DNA of 64,000 bases from Propioniferax innocua (GTDB taxonomy: Bacteria; Actinomycetota; Actinomycetes; Propionibacteriales; Propionibacteriaceae): contig NZ_VFOR01000002.1 of assembly GCF_006716235.1 (NCBI RefSeq), forward strand, positions 496,001-560,000, in the 5' to 3' direction. Of this stretch, positions 61,744-64,000 are shown piece after piece. Position numbers and translations under genes: made by a program. Each line of letters begins with the position of its first letter. The stretch's first letter is position 1. The notes below the pieces were generated by a model. The model was not told the origin of the DNA. It searched no databases and was given only the letters and a program-made list of their open reading frames with translations.

Positions 61744-63441
61744 TCACCGCGAGAAGAGTTCACCCTCCAGATGCACCACGAGGTTGTGCAGTGAGTCGGG
61801 CAGATCTCTGAGGTGCCAGTCGTCTGGAGCGTGGAACCAGTCGAGATCTACCGGGTCGGCATCGTCATCGTCATCGGCGGTCACGATCGCCTTCAGCCAC
61901 CGCTCACGGCCGCCCAACACGATCGCATAGGGCAGCACCTTCGACAGCTCGGCATACTCGCGTCCCTTGGGCATCTCGTCGGTGTCATGGGCACGAAGCT
62001 CGCTGCCGAGCATCGCGAGCCCCTGCAGGGCCCGCGAGCCCTTGGCCGTGCGCGCCGGCATCTCGGTGGCCACATAGGCCAGCCCCAGAGCCACCACCAG
62101 AGCTGCAAGGCCCGTGAGACCGAACGATGTGAACGCGGCCAACACGGCGGTTCCCACGATGCCGACCACGGCGCCGACCACAGCCACCACCGACCAACGA
62201 TTTCGGGTGGCATCGGGGCGATACTCGTACCAGCCCTGTCGCACCATTTCGTCATAGAGCAAAGACTGCACCTGCGGGATCACCCCGGAGACCTCGCTGA
62301 TCTGCGACACCCGCAGTGGCGCACCGTCCTCACGCGTCAGGCCATCGAGCAAGGCCTTCTCGTAGGGCAGGAGCTCTGCGTCATCGGCGTCATCGCGACG
62401 CTCGATCTCCCAGTCACCACCGCTGAAGCGCCCCTCCCGCGGGAGTTCACGGATCCGCAGGTGTCCACGTACCGCAAGGTCGATGACCGACGCGGTGACG
62501 TCCACCGGGTCGACGCGTTCATCAGCCAGCGTCCCCACCTGACCGGGGCGGATCTCCTGACGCAGCACGAACATGCTCTCGCCCTCACCGGTGGGCTTGA
62601 ACTCGGCGATCCGCTCGACCTCTCCCCGAGAATCCTCATCGGCACCGGCGCGACGATGCAACAGGTACAGCACGAGGACGCCGACGAGGAGCGTCGACAG
62701 TGCCACCACCAGCGGCCACCCGCTGGCGCGGAAGGCCCGCCCCACCGACCACTGCTCGACGATCATCTCGTTGGGCGCCACGGCCGCAGGATCGAAGAGC
62801 ATCCGGAAGCCCACGACCTCCCCGGCGGCCCGCGGACCGTCGAGGAACTCAGGGCTCCCACCCATCTGCGGGAATCCCTGCGCGGCACGGCAACTCGCCT
62901 GCCCGCCGGGGGCTCCGGCATTGCACTTGAAGTCCTGGAACATGGCGGGGATCACCAGCTGCCCGCGGAAGTCGGTGACGCCGACGTCGAGTCCCTGCAG
63001 CACGTTCCAATGGACGAGCGTCGCCCCGCCCTCGTCCCTGGTTGCTGCGCCACGCACCACGTAGCTCAGCTGGATCGGCTTGCCATCACGTGAGCGCATG
63101 GTGGCGGTCAGCACGTCGGAATCCTGTTTCGTCACCTCGCCCGAGGGCCGACCATCGGAGGTGATCTCCACGTTCTCGACCATGTAGCGGTACTCGCGCA
63201 GGTCGGCGATCTCCTCATGCAGGGTGAAGGTCTGTTCGAACTGCTCGGGCCCGGCCTCACCGGGTGTGACCGTGGCGGTCACACGCAACGCACCGTCGGG
63301 TTCCACGATGGTCTTCGCCTCGTACGCCTCGATGGCTTCGGCGGCATGGGCGGGCTGAACGGTGAAGGCGGCCCCCAAGCCCAGGAGCAACACAGTCAGG
63401 AGTCGGCCCACGTGGGTCATTCGCGTCATCACATCAGGCAT
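61744..63441 (-). CDS. DUF2207 domain membrane protein
   Basis: A 565-residue protein with an N-terminal signal (THVGRLLTVLLLGLGAAFTV, cleavage near AHAA). A beta-rich extracytoplasmic DUF2207 domain follows (about 35-250), with the opening YEAKTIVEPDGALRVTATVT. One membrane helix lies near 265 (LVVALSTLLVGVLVLYLL). A cytoplasmic winged-helix-like part has DVTASVIDLAVRGHLRI, then a helical pair near 440-490 and a tail with YAIVLGGRERWLKA. This is the standard DUF2207 layout; function unknown. ATG 63441 is chosen as the first start before the signal; ATG 63429 also fits. Confidence 0.85.
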   Translation of the reverse strand: MPDVMTRMTHVGRLLTVLLLGLGAAFTVQPAHAAEAIEAYEAKTIVEPDGALRVTATVTPGEAGPEQFEQTFTLHEEIADLREYRYMVENVEITSDGRPSGEVTKQDSDVLTATMRSRDGKPIQLSYVVRGAATRDEGGATLVHWNVLQGLDVGVTDFRGQLVIPAMFQDFKCNAGAPGGQASCRAAQGFPQMGGSPEFLDGPRAAGEVVGFRMLFDPAAVAPNEMIVEQWSVGRAFRASGWPLVVALSTLLVGVLVLYLLHRRAGADEDSRGEVERIAEFKPTGEGESMFVLRQEIRPGQVGTLADERVDPVDVTASVIDLAVRGHLRIRELPREGRFSGGDWEIERRDDADDAELLPYEKALLDGLTREDGAPLRVSQISEVSGVIPQVQSLLYDEMVRQGWYEYRPDATRNRWSVVAVVGAVVGIVGTAVLAAFTSFGLTGLAALVVALGLAYVATEMPARTAKGSRALQGLAMLGSELRAHDTDEMPKGREYAELSKVLPYAIVLGGRERWLKAIVTADDDDDADPVDLDWFHAPDDWHLRDLPDSLHNLVVHLEGELFSR

Positions 63442-63630
63442 CTTCGCACACACGAACGCCACCCCGGCCGGAGAAGTCCAGCACGAGGTGGCGGGGTGAT
63501 CGAGTGGACTCGCGGTGCACTCAGTAGGCGGCCACGACGTCCCCGGTCTTGGGAACACCTTCGTAGAAGCTACGAAGGAACACCGAACCCGTCGGAACAG
63601 CGCGCGACCTGGTAGGAGTTCTCCACCTCG

Positions 63631-63636
63631 TAGGAT
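63631..63636 (+). promoter_or_regulatory. -10 box of ispF, leaderless arrangement
   Basis: TAGGAT ends 7 bases before ATG 63644 without a Shine-Dalgarno sequence between. This is the same arrangement as cysS and fumC. Confidence 0.5.
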
Positions 63637-63643
63637 CACCTGC

Positions 63644-64000
63644 ATGAGCGCGAACGTGCCCGAATTCCGTACCGGCATCGGCGTCGACGTCCATGCCCTC
63701 GAAACCGGTCGCCCCATGATGGTCGCCTGCGTCCGGCATCCCGACGATGTGGGACCGGTTGGCCATTCCGACGGCGACGTGGCCGCACATGCGGCCTGTG
63801 ATGCCCTGCTCTCTGCCGCTGGGCTGGGCGATCTCGGCCAGAATTTCGGCACCGGTCGTCCCGAGTGGTCCGGCGCGAGTGGGGCCGCGCTGTTGGCCGA
63901 GACCGCTCGCATGGTTCGCGAGGCCGGTTGGCGGATCGGCAATGTGGCGGTGCAGGTGATCGGCAACCGTCCTCGTATCGGCCCGGTCCGCGAAGAGTGC
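63644..64000 (+). CDS. ispF: 2-C-methyl-D-erythritol 2,4-cyclodiphosphate synthase (5' part)
   Basis: The first 119 residues of IspF, cut by the window edge (family length about 155-160). Metal ligands D15 and H17 (GIGVDVHAL) and H41 ([16 protein letters not shown]) are present, and [10 protein letters not shown] follows. It forms the cyclodiphosphate in the MEP isoprenoid pathway. In many actinobacteria ispD-ispF precede cysS; here ispF begins a new transcript 57 kb downstream of cysS, with no ispD next to it in the visible part. Confidence 0.92.
   Translation, partial: MSANVPEFRTGIGVDVHALETGRPMMVACVRHPDDVGPVGHSDGDVAAHAACDALLSAAGLGDLGQNFGTGRPEWSGASGAALLAETARMVREAGWRIGNVAVQVIGNRPRIGPVREEC

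Noticed and set aside
63521-63790. 89-residue minus-strand frame before ispF
   Set aside because: It overlaps the ispF 5' end and the leaderless promoter. No ribosome-binding site or family, so chance is more likely.

Overview
The window is high-GC DNA with GTG/TTG starts, dense same-strand operons with ATGA-type overlaps, and several start codons sitting about 6-7 bases after a TANNNT box (leaderless genes). Together with LppM-like, DUF4032 and YrdB proteins and the cysS-rlmB pair, this points to an actinobacterium (Actinomycetota). I cannot fix the genus from the sequence. No rRNA, tRNA, phage genes, transposase or CRISPR array was seen.

Layout. 0-9 kb: tail of a sugar-type ABC ATPase, a DUF4032 kinase-like protein, a frameshifted small unknown gene, an acyl-CoA dehydrogenase, a repeat-rich gap, a frameshifted adenine methylase, cysS-rlmB, an SdpI-like membrane protein and a pterin-dehydratase/SRPBCC fusion. 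9-18.5 kb: an eight-gene minus-strand aromatic operon with a divergent LysR regulator. Benzoylformate decarboxylase and an aldehyde dehydrogenase (mandelate route) and a 2,4'-dihydroxyacetophenone dioxygenase-like cupin all lead to (4-hydroxy)benzoate. PobA then makes protocatechuate, which a LigAB-type extradiol dioxygenase opens, and an ACMSD-like amidohydrolase follows. 18.7-30 kb: a mosaic of small accessory genes and remnants: a serine-hydrolase gene broken in several places, a second intact copy of the small unknown family, a truncated DUF1275 gene abutting a Phd/VapC module, a TetR gene with an odd N-terminus, and a tandem-MerR regulator. 30-39.4 kb: two modules, each an ABC transporter with a NarL-type two-component system, in mirrored gene order. 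35-43 kb: four copies of a ~50-base intergenic repeat.

43-57.5 kb: the most striking region. It is a thirteen-gene minus-strand run plus one divergent gene that I read as an indole-3-acetate (auxin) degradation locus. It holds iacA (flavin monooxygenase), iacB, iacC/D (Rieske dioxygenase), iacE (SDR), iacF (reductase), iacH (amidase), iacI and a divergent iacG. It is wired to a PAS-PAS histidine kinase, a FixJ-like response regulator placed six genes away, a complete TRAP transporter, and two small unknown proteins. IacG is fused to a C-terminal domain resembling an IclR effector domain.

57.5-64 kb returns to core genes: glyA (long form), an LppM-like lipoprotein, fumC, a strong hairpin terminator, a DUF2207 membrane protein, and the 5' part of ispF at the window edge. 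Several genes near 1.7-5, 18.7-20.6 and 27 kb appear broken by one- or two-base shifts, often in short homopolymers, so real decay and assembly indels must both be considered.
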